Below are positions 16,419-24,391 of a stretch of 64,000 bases of DNA, piece by piece (position 1 is the stretch's first letter; each line of letters starts with the position of its first letter). The notes below the pieces were generated by a model, which had not been told where the DNA came from, searched no databases, and saw nothing but the letters and a program-made list of their open reading frames with translations. The translations under genes were made by a program, and so were the position numbers. Source of the stretch: Suilimivivens sp964393865 (lineage in GTDB: Bacteria; Bacillota; Clostridia; Lachnospirales; Lachnospiraceae); assembly GCA_964393865.1 (NCBI GenBank), contig CAYMUW010000011.1:10946-74945 (forward strand). Reading direction: 5' to 3'.

Positions 16419-17576
16419 ATGAAATTTATTAAAAATTGTCCGCTGTTTTTGCTTATATTGAGTACGGGAATTCTTTTCACGATTGTAGCCATAGGAGGCA
16501 AAAAAACAATTTATGCCGGGCAGGAGTATGAACCTTTCAATGCGCCGGTTTTATCCATTATGTTTACGGCGCTTAATGATGGTATTTATCCATGGCAGCT
16601 TGTAAACGGAGACAGCGTGGAGGCTGTAAGTCCTGTGCAGGAGTCTGACATAGGCTCATCTTCCGGGGCGCAGGAAGGGGACAAGGAGCAGGAAACAGAG
16701 TGGGAACAGACACCGGATCAGGGGGGAAGTGAGCCCGATCAGGAGATGGCGGCAGCAAGTGCTTCCCCGGAGAAAGAAGAGGAAGCCGGAGAGGCAGACT
16801 CTTCTCCCGACAAGGAGGAAGAGGGAGCCTTGGCAAGTCCAAGTCCTGAAGCAGGTTTCAATGCCTCTCAGGATACAGCGGGAGAGGATGCGCCTTTTGA
16901 GAGATTAGAACCTCTTAGGGAAAGCACTTATGATGAATATATTAATCATATTTCGGCGGATATTTATGGGGATGCAGGAACGATTCGGGCTGCTGCATAT
17001 GAGTTTCAGCAGGTGGATGAGAGCTATTTTGACGATGCCTTGTTTATCGGAGATTCACGGACGGTAGGACTTCGTGATTATACGGATATGTCAGAACATG
17101 CGGACTTTTACTGTGAGACCTCTCTTACGATTTATAAGGTGTTGGAGGATGATTTTAAGGGAAAAGGAACTGTTCGGGAAGCACTGGCATCTAAGGATTA
17201 CGGGAAAATATATATTATGGTTGGAATCAATGAGCTTGGACGGGGAACCACCGAGGATTTTATGAGCAAGTATACCGAGGTGATCGATACGCTTCGGGAG
17301 CTGGAACCGGAAGCTAAAATATTTATTCAGGCCATTATGCGGGTTTCAGGGAAAAAGGACAGCGAAGACGCTATTTTTAACAACAGCAATATCAATGCCA
17401 GAAATAATGCTATTGCAACGCTGGCAGATAATAAACAAATTTTTTATATTGATGTCAATGAAGTTGTCTGTGATGAGGAAGGAAATTTAAATCAGGAATA
17501 TACCTTTGACCAGATACATCTTTTAGGGGTTCACAATGAACTGTGGAAGCAGTTTTTACTTGCCCACGGTGTGTAA
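16419..17576 (+). CDS. Membrane-anchored SGNH/GDSL-type hydrolase (O-acylation partner)
   Basis: 385 aa from ATG 16419, which has GGAG six bases upstream; an open frame reaching back into the MBOAT gene is not used. An N-terminal span (CPLFLLILSTGILFTIVAIG) anchors the protein outside, followed by about 130 residues of Glu/Ser/Pro-rich linker and a SGNH domain: block I FIGDSRTVGL (nucleophilic Ser), the glycine-Asn block VGINELGRG, and the D-x-x-H block FDQIHLLG near the end. Such proteins act with MBOAT enzymes (PatA/PatB, AlgI/AlgX) to add or remove acetyl groups on wall polymers or exopolysaccharide. Which reaction this one performs is inference. Confidence 0.88.
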   Translation: MKFIKNCPLFLLILSTGILFTIVAIGGKKTIYAGQEYEPFNAPVLSIMFTALNDGIYPWQLVNGDSVEAVSPVQESDIGSSSGAQEGDKEQETEWEQTPDQGGSEPDQEMAAASASPEKEEEAGEADSSPDKEEEGALASPSPEAGFNASQDTAGEDAPFERLEPLRESTYDEYINHISADIYGDAGTIRAAAYEFQQVDESYFDDALFIGDSRTVGLRDYTDMSEHADFYCETSLTIYKVLEDDFKGKGTVREALASKDYGKIYIMVGINELGRGTTEDFMSKYTEVIDTLRELEPEAKIFIQAIMRVSGKKDSEDAIFNNSNINARNNAIATLADNKQIFYIDVNEVVCDEEGNLNQEYTFDQIHLLGVHNELWKQFLLAHGV

Positions 17577-17618
17577 ACGGAATCAATTGGCGGATAGAAG
17601 TAATGAATGTATAAAAAT

Positions 17619-17667
17619 CTCCGGATGAGAAAAACTAACTAAAAGTAAATCGTCTGGAGGTTTTTTT
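17619..17667 (+). promoter_or_regulatory. Hairpin plus T-run covering the spoVAD ribosome-binding site
   Basis: CTCCGGATGA (17619-17628) pairs along its full length, with two G-T pairs, with TCGTCTGGAG (17650-17659), followed by GTTTTTTT and then the spoVAD ATG at 17668. The right arm contains the only good ribosome-binding site (TGGAGG). It can act as a terminator for the MBOAT/SGNH operon, as an attenuator, or as a lid on spoVAD translation. Confidence 0.6.
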
Positions 17668-18705
17668 ATGGATACAGCAGTAGGGGCAATTTTTGAGCAG
17701 GGGCAGCACAGCATTAAAGTGCCTGTTCCTGTCTATATAAGAGCAAGTGCATCGGTGGTAGGAACCAAGGAGGGGGACGGCCCCTTTAAGGACAGCTTTG
17801 ATGTGGTGGGAATCGACGATAAATTTGGCTGTGATACCTGGGAGGAAGCGGAGAGTACACTGCAAAAGGAAGCGTTGCAGCTTGCTATAGGAAAGTCAGG
17901 TGTAAGCAAGGAGGAGATCAGGTATCTTTTTGCTGGTGACCTGCTTGGTCAATCTATAGCAAGCAGCTTTGGACTGGCATCCTTTCAAATTCCGCTTGTG
18001 GGAATGTATGGAGCCTGCTCTACCTGTGGGCTCACTCTTTCTATGGCAACCGTTATGATTGCCGGGGGAATGGCAGAGCATGCCGCATGTGTAACCTCAA
18101 GTCATTTTGCCAGTGCGGAAAAGGAATTCCGCTATCCCCTTGGATATGGAAACCAGCGTCCTCTTTCAGCTACATGGACGGTAACGGGAAGCGGCGCTTT
18201 TGTTCTGAGCAGCACCAAAAGCGAGCATGACAGGGCCATGATTGCCGGATTGACGGTGGGGAAAATTGTGGATTACGGACTCAAGGATTCAATGAACATG
18301 GGAGCCTGCATGGCCCCGGCGGCAAGTGATACCATATACCGAAATCTGATGGACTTTGGGCGTATACCCTCGGATTATGACAAAATCATTACCGGAGATT
18401 TGGGAAGTGTAGGGCAGAAGGTATTATGGGATCTGATGCGGCAGAAGGGAATGGACATTTCCAAGGTGCATATGGATTGCGGCATGGAAATCTATGATCA
18501 GAGTCAGGATGCCCATGCAGGCGGAAGCGGCTGCGGATGCAGTGCGGTGGTGCTTTCCGCTTATATATTGAAGCAGCTGGAGGAGGGGAAGTGGAAAAGG
18601 ATTTTGTTTGTTCCCACCGGAGCACTGCTTAGCAAGACCAGCTTTAACGAGGGACAGAGCATACCCGGAATTGCTCATGCGGTGGAGCTGGTAAGCTGTA
18701 AATAA
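17668..18705 (+). CDS. spoVAD: Stage V sporulation protein AD
   Basis: 345 aa soluble protein of thiolase/ketosynthase-like fold that binds dipicolinic acid and works with SpoVAC and SpoVAE in moving it across the forespore inner membrane. Family features: SFDVVGIDDKFGCDTWEEAE, LFAGDLLGQSIASSFGL, GMYGACSTCGLTLSMA and AGGSGCGCSAVVLSAY. Length is normal. Here it stands alone, 2.8 kb from spoVAC on the opposite strand and 7.6 kb from spoVAE. Its ribosome-binding site lies within a terminator-like hairpin directly before the start. Confidence 0.97.
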   Translation: MDTAVGAIFEQGQHSIKVPVPVYIRASASVVGTKEGDGPFKDSFDVVGIDDKFGCDTWEEAESTLQKEALQLAIGKSGVSKEEIRYLFAGDLLGQSIASSFGLASFQIPLVGMYGACSTCGLTLSMATVMIAGGMAEHAACVTSSHFASAEKEFRYPLGYGNQRPLSATWTVTGSGAFVLSSTKSEHDRAMIAGLTVGKIVDYGLKDSMNMGACMAPAASDTIYRNLMDFGRIPSDYDKIITGDLGSVGQKVLWDLMRQKGMDISKVHMDCGMEIYDQSQDAHAGGSGCGCSAVVLSAYILKQLEEGKWKRILFVPTGALLSKTSFNEGQSIPGIAHAVELVSCK

Positions 18706-18798
18706 TACAGGTGAAGGATAGGCGAAGGAGAAGCTTAATCGATAATACGAGAAAAGAGAAAAGTACAATAAATGCATGAAACTATAATAGAATAAAAA

Positions 18799-18853
18799 TT
18801 GCCTAAATGATATGCTTATCATATGATAATAGCATGGCGTGACATGTGTGTCA
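18799..18853 (+). promoter_or_regulatory. Promoter with two palindromic operator candidates
   Basis: TTGCCT (18799-18804), 17 bases, TATGAT (18822-18827). A perfect 14-base palindrome, TTATCATATGATAA (18816-18829), covers the -10 box, and TGACA-TGTG-TGTCA (18840-18853) sits 12 bases further on, where a transcript would begin. The start codon of the downstream gene is at 18886 with AGGAGGG. Confidence 0.6.
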
Positions 18854-18885
18854 TAATGTATTGAGATGTCAGGAGGGTTAATTTT

Positions 18886-20628
18886 ATGGAGAAGATGAAA
18901 AACAAAAGCATAGCAGAAAGACTTGCGAAAACCAGCTACAAAAATTTTAATGTCAGTGTTTACTGTCCTGTTCAGAACATCAATAATATTACAGATTTTG
19001 ACGATTTTGACAGGAAGTTTAAGCTGCTTTACGGAAACGTGAAAATCGGGCGTGCTTATCTGGAATGCTACCGGGGGCTTAAATGGTGCAGCAAGGAACA
19101 GCTCCTGAAGGTAAAGGAATTTTTTGAGAGTAAGGGGATTGCAACATCAGGTGGTATTACTACCTGTGGTGACGGTAGCGGCGCCGGGTTTGTGTCTCTG
19201 TGCTATTCCAGGCCTGAGGGACAGGAGATTTTGAAAAAAGCAGTTGCTTTAAATGCAGAGGTGTTTGACGAATTTATTTTTGATGATTTTTATTTTATAA
19301 ACTGCCGCTGTAAGGAATGCGTAGTTAAAAAGGGAAAACGTACATGGTCCCAGTTCCGTCTGGATCAGAAGAAATGGATTACGGAAGAGATTGTTATGAA
19401 GACAGCGAAGGAAATCAATCCGGATGTTAACGTGATTGTTAAATTCCCTCAGTGGTATGAGGTGTTTAATGAGACGGGGTATGATTTAAAGATGGAGCCT
19501 GCGTTGTTTGATTCCATTTATACGGGTACGGAAACCAGAAATCCTGCATATGCGCAGCAGCATCTTCCGAAATATTTAAGCTATTTTGTCATGCGTTATC
19601 TGGAAAGTGCGGCGCCGGGCAGAAATTTAGGCGGCTGGTTTGACCCTTATGAATGTACTTATAACCTGACCTCCTATCTGGAGCAGGGCTATCTTACCTT
19701 GTTTGCCAAGGCTAAGGAGGTTACCTTATTCTGTCTGGGTTCTCTGATTGATGACCCGGCTTATCAGGCCTTCCCGCCTGCAGTAGGTCAGCTGTTTGAG
19801 GAAGTAGATGCGTACATGGATCAGCTGGGCAATCCGAAGGGAGCAGCGGCTTACAGACCGGAATATGCAAGAGGAGAGGACAATATTCACAATTACCTTG
19901 GCATGTGCGGCATTCCTTTTGAGCCCTATATTGATTATCCTGAGAAGGAGAAGGTGATTTTCCTTGCAGAGGGAGCGGCAGATGACAAGGATATCGTAGA
20001 GAAGATGCAAAGAAGCATGCTGGAAGGAGCAGACGTTATAGTTACCAGCGGCTTTGTAAGAAAGTTAGGAGATGCGTTTAAGGAATTTGTCAATGTGTCT
20101 TATTCTGCAAGAAAGGCGATTGTCAGCGAGTATGCGGACAGCAAGGATAACGGAGTGACCGTCACCGGAAAGTATACGGGAGTAAGGCCCATCCTTATTC
20201 CACAGCTTGACTACTGCACCAATGATGTGTGGGAGCTTGCGGCAGCTTATGGCATGGACAATAATTTCCCCATCGTTCTTCGCTGCAGCTATGGAGGCGG
20301 AAACATCAGCGTGATTACCATTCCTGATGATATGGGCAATTTGTATCATTATCCCAGACAGGTATTGAATGTGATCAGAAGTCTGTTTGGTCAAGAGATG
20401 CCAGTATCCGTTGACGGTCCTGCGCAGGTAGAGCTGTTTGTCTATGATAATGACAAGGTGATTGTAAGGTCCGACATGCCGTATACGGAAAGCGTTGATT
20501 TAAAGGTTGAAGATGGCATTAGGGCGGTGAAGGATATAGTCAAGGGTGTTGAGCTTCCCGTAGTAAACGGAAGGGTAACATTGCAGATGGTATCCAACCA
20601 GAATTATGTGTTGGAATTGCAAAGGTAG
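18886..20628 (+). CDS. Glycoside-hydrolase-like TIM-barrel protein, family unassigned
   Basis: 580 aa, no signal peptide, so cytoplasmic. The N-terminal about 350 residues look like a TIM barrel of the GH42/amylase-like kind: DEFIFDDFYFINCRCKEC has acidic residues after a strand, VIVKFPQWYEVFNETGYDLK and GGWFDPYECTYNLTSYLEQG carry further candidate acids. The next 150 residues resemble the trimerisation/glutamine-amidotransferase-like domain seen after such barrels (VIFLAEGAADDKDIVEKM, DVIVTSGFVRKLGDAF), and the tail is a small beta-sandwich. Catalytic residues cannot be fixed by eye. A cysteine group (CRCKEC) in the barrel is unusual. It stands alone between its own promoter and a strong terminator. 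Confidence 0.6.
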   Translation: MEKMKNKSIAERLAKTSYKNFNVSVYCPVQNINNITDFDDFDRKFKLLYGNVKIGRAYLECYRGLKWCSKEQLLKVKEFFESKGIATSGGITTCGDGSGAGFVSLCYSRPEGQEILKKAVALNAEVFDEFIFDDFYFINCRCKECVVKKGKRTWSQFRLDQKKWITEEIVMKTAKEINPDVNVIVKFPQWYEVFNETGYDLKMEPALFDSIYTGTETRNPAYAQQHLPKYLSYFVMRYLESAAPGRNLGGWFDPYECTYNLTSYLEQGYLTLFAKAKEVTLFCLGSLIDDPAYQAFPPAVGQLFEEVDAYMDQLGNPKGAAAYRPEYARGEDNIHNYLGMCGIPFEPYIDYPEKEKVIFLAEGAADDKDIVEKMQRSMLEGADVIVTSGFVRKLGDAFKEFVNVSYSARKAIVSEYADSKDNGVTVTGKYTGVRPILIPQLDYCTNDVWELAAAYGMDNNFPIVLRCSYGGGNISVITIPDDMGNLYHYPRQVLNVIRSLFGQEMPVSVDGPAQVELFVYDNDKVIVRSDMPYTESVDLKVEDGIRAVKDIVKGVELPVVNGRVTLQMVSNQNYVLELQR

Positions 20629-20641
20629 ATATAGGATGTGT

Positions 20642-20674
20642 AAAAGAGCTGTCTCGGCGAGACAGCTCTTTTTT
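20642..20674 (+). terminator. Strong intrinsic terminator
   Basis: A perfect 14-bp stem: AAAAGAGCTGTCTC (20642-20655), loop GGC, GAGACAGCTCTTTT (20659-20672), ending in a T-run to 20674. Confidence 0.93.
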
Positions 20675-20838
20675 GGATACGTTTATTGGTTTTACTGTGC
20701 CTGCAGTTCCAATTCTTCCACGGAAACAGAATTCCGGTGGATAAGAAACTCAAACTGTGATAAAATGATAAAAGTTCGGTATCATAAGACCGGCGGCCTG
20801 CAAAATATATCGGAAGCGTAAACAGGGAGAGACTTGAT

Positions 20839-21918
20839 TTGAAAAGAAAGCTGAAAAAAATAATAATCATACTGGCAGTTTTAGTAATTGTACTGGGAGC
20901 TTATGCAGTTTATGTATTTCAGAGCTATTATCGCCTTCCGGACAATTTGACTCTTGAAGTCAATAGAAATGGTGAGAACAGTTATTTTGATGAAGACTTT
21001 GCCATAAAGGAAGGCAATGCCTATTTTATCATGACATATAATATCGGATTTGGCGCCTATCGGAAGGATTTCAGCTTTTTTATGGATGGGGGAAAATCCT
21101 CATGGGCAAAGGATGAGGAGAGTGTGCTGGCGGCGGTTTCCAGCATGGGAAAGATCATCAATGATGTAAACCCTGATTTTGTACTTTTGCAGGAGGTGGA
21201 TCAGGACGGTACAAGGAGTTATCATGTGGATGAATTGGAGCTTTTAAATCAGTTTGCCAAGGGCTATTATTATGTTTTTGCCCAGAATTATGATTCCCCA
21301 TTCCTATTTTTCCCGCCATGGCAGCCCCACGGAGCCAATGTGAGCGGACTTGTGACATACTCCAGAGAGGAAATTTCAGGAGCCCTTAGAAGAAGCCTGC
21401 CTATCTCGGAAACCCTTACTAAAATCTTGGATTTGGACAGGTGCTATTCTGTAATAAGAGTGCCCACAGAGAGCGGAAAGCAGCTTTGCATTTACAATAT
21501 GCATATGTCGGCTTACGGCAGCAGTGATGAAATCCGGGAAAAGCAGCTTGCCATGCTGTATCAGGATATGGAAGCCGAGTATAAAAGAGGAAATTATGTG
21601 ATCTGCGGCGGTGATTTTAATCACAACCTGAAAGAGGATGAGCAGGAAAATGCACCGGAATGGGCATATCCGTTTCCAAAAGAAAGCCTTCCGGAGGGAT
21701 TCCGACTGGCGATTGAATCGGCAAGGGCACCGGAGGATATTGAGCATAACAGCTGCAGAAGTGCGGATGAGCCTTATGTGGAAGGAGAAACCTATACGGT
21801 GACACTGGACGGTTTCATTGTTTCCGATAATGTGGCAGTCAACTATTACCAGAATATGGATTGGGGATATGAGTACTCGGATCATGATCCGGTGCTGATG
21901 CAGTTTATTCTTTATTGA
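20839..21918 (+). CDS. Membrane-anchored endonuclease/exonuclease/phosphatase family protein
   Basis: 359 aa. TTG start at 20839 with GGGAGAG upstream. One N-terminal span (KKIIIILAVLVIVLGAYAVY) followed by an extracytoplasmic EEP domain. Family motifs: FIMTYNIGFGAY, FVLLQEVDQDGTRSY (metal-binding Glu), YNMHMSAYGSS, ICGGDFNHNL, and the C-terminal SDHDPVLMQF (catalytic His). The family covers DNases, sphingomyelinases and phosphoinositide phosphatases; the outward location makes a DNA-repair role unlikely, while a lipid or phosphodiester substrate is possible. It is separated from spoVAA by a long inverted repeat and a sigma-G-like promoter. Confidence 0.87.
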   Translation: MKRKLKKIIIILAVLVIVLGAYAVYVFQSYYRLPDNLTLEVNRNGENSYFDEDFAIKEGNAYFIMTYNIGFGAYRKDFSFFMDGGKSSWAKDEESVLAAVSSMGKIINDVNPDFVLLQEVDQDGTRSYHVDELELLNQFAKGYYYVFAQNYDSPFLFFPPWQPHGANVSGLVTYSREEISGALRRSLPISETLTKILDLDRCYSVIRVPTESGKQLCIYNMHMSAYGSSDEIREKQLAMLYQDMEAEYKRGNYVICGGDFNHNLKEDEQENAPEWAYPFPKESLPEGFRLAIESARAPEDIEHNSCRSADEPYVEGETYTVTLDGFIVSDNVAVNYYQNMDWGYEYSDHDPVLMQFILY

Positions 21919-21924
21919 TGAACA

Positions 21925-21978
21925 GAATTCGGGCTGCCAGAAGATAACCTGTCAGATTATGAATGGCAACCCGAATTC
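21925..21978. repeat. Long inverted repeat between the EEP gene and spoVAA
   Basis: GAATTCGGGCTGCCA (21925-21939) and TGGCAACCCGAATTC (21964-21978) are inverted copies with one mismatch in 15, separated by 24 bases. No T-run follows on either strand. The right arm touches the -35 box of the sigma-G-like promoter. Confidence 0.75.
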
Positions 21979-22007
21979 GAATAGATAGAAAAAGACAGGT
22001 CATACTA
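21979..22007 (+). promoter_or_regulatory. Sigma-G-like promoter of spoVAA-spoVAB
   Basis: GAATA (21979-21983), 17 bases, CATACTA (22001-22007). This matches the forespore sigma-G pattern (GNATR, 17-18 bases, CATNNTA) fully and lies 32 bases before the spoVAA start, the gene class known to be under sigma-G. Confidence 0.75.
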
Positions 22008-22038
22008 ATCTGTAGAAAGAAACAGAAGGCAGGTATGT

Positions 22039-22671
22039 ATGATGGCAAATACAATTTTATATTTAAAAGCGGAACAAAATGCGGAGGTAATGGAACCACA
22101 GGTGTGTGTGAAGGACATTGCCTCCGTTTATTGCAGTGATAAGAGCATATGTGCCCGTGTTAAGGCACTCAGGGTCCATCAGTTTCACGAAAAGGAAGAT
22201 AAGCGGCAGGTGGTCAGTATTTTGAAGGTGATTGAGCTGATTGAACAGGAATGCGGCGGAGTCACCGTCATCAACCTGGGAGAAAATGACACACTGATAG
22301 AGCTGATTGATGTAAATAAGCATAAAGGCCTGTTACAATGGATTAAAATGGTTTTTGTGGCGGCAATCAGTTTCTTTGGAACAGGATTTACAATCATGGC
22401 CTTTCATAATGATATCAGCATTAACAAAATTTTTTCAAAGGTCTATGAGTTGGTTATGGGATATCCTGCAGACGGTTACAGTATTTTGGAGGTTTCCTAT
22501 TCGCTGGGGCTGGCGATTGGAATTATTCTGTTTTTTAACCATATAGGAGGAAGAAGAATCACGAAAGATCCCACGCCTATTGAGGTGGAAATGCGTATCT
22601 ATGAGACGGATGTAAACAAGGCATTGATACAGACAGCGGACAGGGAGGGCAAGAGCATTGATGTTTCTTAA
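22039..22671 (+). CDS. spoVAA: Stage V sporulation protein AA
   Basis: 210 aa. An N-terminal soluble domain that begins with a strand-rich segment (ILYLKAEQNAEVMEPQVCVKD on translation from 22050) is followed by two membrane spans (about residues 100-120 and 150-170) and a short charged tail with the family-like RRITKDPTPIEVEMRIYE. SpoVAA is an auxiliary subunit of the dipicolinate channel complex, present in Bacillus and only part of the Clostridia. ATG at 22039 or 22042, behind AAGGCAGG. It overlaps spoVAB and is preceded by a sigma-G-like promoter. Confidence 0.9.
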   Translation: MMANTILYLKAEQNAEVMEPQVCVKDIASVYCSDKSICARVKALRVHQFHEKEDKRQVVSILKVIELIEQECGGVTVINLGENDTLIELIDVNKHKGLLQWIKMVFVAAISFFGTGFTIMAFHNDISINKIFSKVYELVMGYPADGYSILEVSYSLGLAIGIILFFNHIGGRRITKDPTPIEVEMRIYETDVNKALIQTADREGKSIDVS

Positions 22672-23155
22672 GCAGCTTTTCATGTGTGTTTGCGGACTTA
22701 GTTATGGTCTCCTGGCATCTGCCGGTGTATTTACCGTATTGGTATCTGTTGGGCTTATCCCCAGATTCGCAGGAAAGATGCATGTGGCAAAGAAAATATT
22801 TGCCTTGGAGGAGGCTGTGGTGTTGGGAACTCTGGCAGGAGGTTTCTTTAGTGTATTTTCCGATTGGTGGCAGATAGGAGCATTTGTTTCTGAAACACAG
22901 CTCTTTGGCAGCCATACCGACAGTATCTGGAAGGTGATAGGGACCTTGTTTTTGATTGCTTTTGGCATTTTTGCGGGAATGTTTGTAGGTTGTCTGGCTT
23001 TTGCCATAGCGGAAATGTTGGATTCGCTTCCTATCTTTGCAAGGCGGATCGGTTTTCGGCATGGATTGGGGGTGGCAGTGACCGCCGCAGCCTGCGGAAA
23101 GCTGTTGGGGAGTTTGATTTATTTTGCGAAAGGGGTTTTTCTGACGGGATTATAA
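22661..23155 (+). CDS. spoVAB: Stage V sporulation protein AB
   Basis: 164 aa polytopic membrane protein with about four to five spans; partner of SpoVAA in the SpoVA complex. Family-like stretches: LSYGLLASAGVFTVLVSVGL, IPRFAGKMHVAKKIFALEEA, and GMFVGCLAFAIAEMLDSLPI. The ATG at 22661 is preferred over the TTG just before it; GGAGGG lies about 10 bases upstream inside the end of spoVAA, and the two genes overlap by 11 bases, so they are translationally coupled. The usual next genes, spoVAC and spoVAD, are not here but 4-8 kb upstream. Confidence 0.93.
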   Translation: MFLKQLFMCVCGLSYGLLASAGVFTVLVSVGLIPRFAGKMHVAKKIFALEEAVVLGTLAGGFFSVFSDWWQIGAFVSETQLFGSHTDSIWKVIGTLFLIAFGIFAGMFVGCLAFAIAEMLDSLPIFARRIGFRHGLGVAVTAAACGKLLGSLIYFAKGVFLTGL

Positions 23156-23198
23156 GGACTATCGTGCTTCAAATAAAGCCGGAACGGAAAAGAATGGA

Positions 23199-23227
23199 TT
23201 GAAAAAAATGCGCAAGCCGATTACAAT
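23199..23227 (+). promoter_or_regulatory. Sigma-A promoter of the ridA operon
   Basis: TTGAAA (23199-23204), 17 bases, TACAAT (23222-23227). It fixes the start of the next gene at 23250, because a TTG further upstream in the same frame is this -35 box itself. Confidence 0.75.
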
Positions 23228-23249
23228 AGATAAGAATGGAGGGATGCAC

Positions 23250-23480
23250 ATGCGTCAAATGGAATTTAAGATGGAAAGGCCGGGACTTTTGAAGGAGGGC
23301 GATCTGATTACAGTGACGGAGGGCGTGCTTCCCAGCAGCTATTATTATACCATCGACCCGTCACTTGCCATGTCAGGAAATATTCCTTTTCGTGAGCGCC
23401 TTAAGTCCACAAACGGACAAGTTATCAGTGTGATCGAAAATGAACGGGGATTTTATGTGACGGCGCAGTTTGATGAATAA
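23250..23480 (+). CDS. Small hypothetical protein
   Basis: 76 aa from ATG 23250, with GGAGGG (23238-23243) six bases ahead. Basic N-terminus, then a beta-rich sequence (GDLITVTEGVLPSSYYYTID) ending with VISVIENERGFYVTAQFDE, which looks like a small barrel or SH3-like fold. No known family recognised. It is first in a unit with ridA, a shikimate-kinase-like gene and an EamA transporter. Confidence 0.72.
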   Translation: MRQMEFKMERPGLLKEGDLITVTEGVLPSSYYYTIDPSLAMSGNIPFRERLKSTNGQVISVIENERGFYVTAQFDE

Positions 23481-23519
23481 ACCGTTTTTTGGCGGTCTGA
23501 AAAGAAATGGAGGAAAGTT

Positions 23520-23894
23520 ATGTTAACTAAAGTATCAACACCTAAGGCACCTGCAGCAATCGGCCCCTATTCTCAGGGAATTATCGCAAACGGAATGCTG
23601 TTTGCATCGGGACAGATACCCATCATACCGGAAACAGGAGAGCTTCAGGACGGGGATATCACCGCACAGGCACAGCAGGTAATGGTAAATATCGGGGAGA
23701 TTCTTAAGGAAGCAGGGACAGATTACGAGCATGTGGTTAAGACAACCTGCTTTTTGGCGGATATGAATGATTTTTCTGCATTTAACGGTGTCTATGAGAA
23801 ATATTTTACCGGCAAGCCCGCAAGAAGCTGCGTGGCAGTTAAGCAGCTGCCCAAGAATGTTCTCTGTGAAGTGGAAGTGATTGCGGGTTTATGA
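23520..23894 (+). CDS. ridA: RidA family enamine/imine deaminase
   Basis: 124 aa, the normal length. RidA hydrolyses reactive 2-aminoacrylate and similar enamines released by PLP enzymes, sparing other enzymes from damage. Signature features: APAAIGPYSQGIIANGMLF, the central GQIPIIPETGEL, the substrate-binding arginine in KPARSCVAVKQLPKN, and the closing CEVEVIA. Cytosolic trimer in the family. GGAGG precedes ATG. The next gene begins inside its stop codon (ATGA), so the two are coupled. Confidence 0.95.
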   Translation: MLTKVSTPKAPAAIGPYSQGIIANGMLFASGQIPIIPETGELQDGDITAQAQQVMVNIGEILKEAGTDYEHVVKTTCFLADMNDFSAFNGVYEKYFTGKPARSCVAVKQLPKNVLCEVEVIAGL

Positions 23895-24388
23895 GAAGCA
23901 ATATCATCCTGATAGGAATGCCGGGATCAGGCAAAAGTACAGTAGGCGTGGTCCTTGCCAAGAAACTGGGCCTGGGCTTTATGGACTCGGATCTGGTGAT
24001 TCAGGAAAGAACGGGAAAGCTGCTATACCAGTTGATAGAGGAACATGGTGAAGAGGGCTTTATTTTACTGGAAAACCAAATTAACGCATCCATTCAGGCG
24101 AAAGATACGGTGATTGCCACAGGAGGCAGTGCCGTTTACGGACAGGAAGCCATGGCTCATTTTAAGGACATAGGACAGGTAGTTTATTTGCAGCTGCCCT
24201 ATGAAGAGCTGGAGGAGAGATTAGGTGATCTGTATGAGCGGGGCGTAGTGTTAAAGCCCGGTTTTACATTGCGGGACCTGTACGAGGAGAGAATGCCGCT
24301 GTATGAGCAATATGCAGACCTTATAATAGAATGCAGCGGAAAAAGCATTCCTCAGATCATAAAAGAAATATATGCAAAAAGGAATTGA
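23891..24388 (+). CDS. Shikimate-kinase-like P-loop kinase
   Basis: 165 aa, shikimate kinase fold and length. Kept: Walker A GMPGSGKSTVG (residues 9-19), MDSDLVIQERTGK with the substrate-site aspartate position, ATGGSAVYG in place of the usual GGG. Changed: the GExxFR motif reads GEEGFILLE, so the arginine that holds shikimate is lost, and the lid arginine region is RGVVLKPGFTLRDLYEERMP rather than the typical RPLL. Annotation as AroK would be the default; these losses suggest another small-molecule substrate. It overlaps ridA by 4 bases and is followed after 3 bases by an EamA transporter. Confidence 0.8.
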   Translation: MRSNIILIGMPGSGKSTVGVVLAKKLGLGFMDSDLVIQERTGKLLYQLIEEHGEEGFILLENQINASIQAKDTVIATGGSAVYGQEAMAHFKDIGQVVYLQLPYEELEERLGDLYERGVVLKPGFTLRDLYEERMPLYEQYADLIIECSGKSIPQIIKEIYAKRN

Positions 24389-24391
24389 CCA

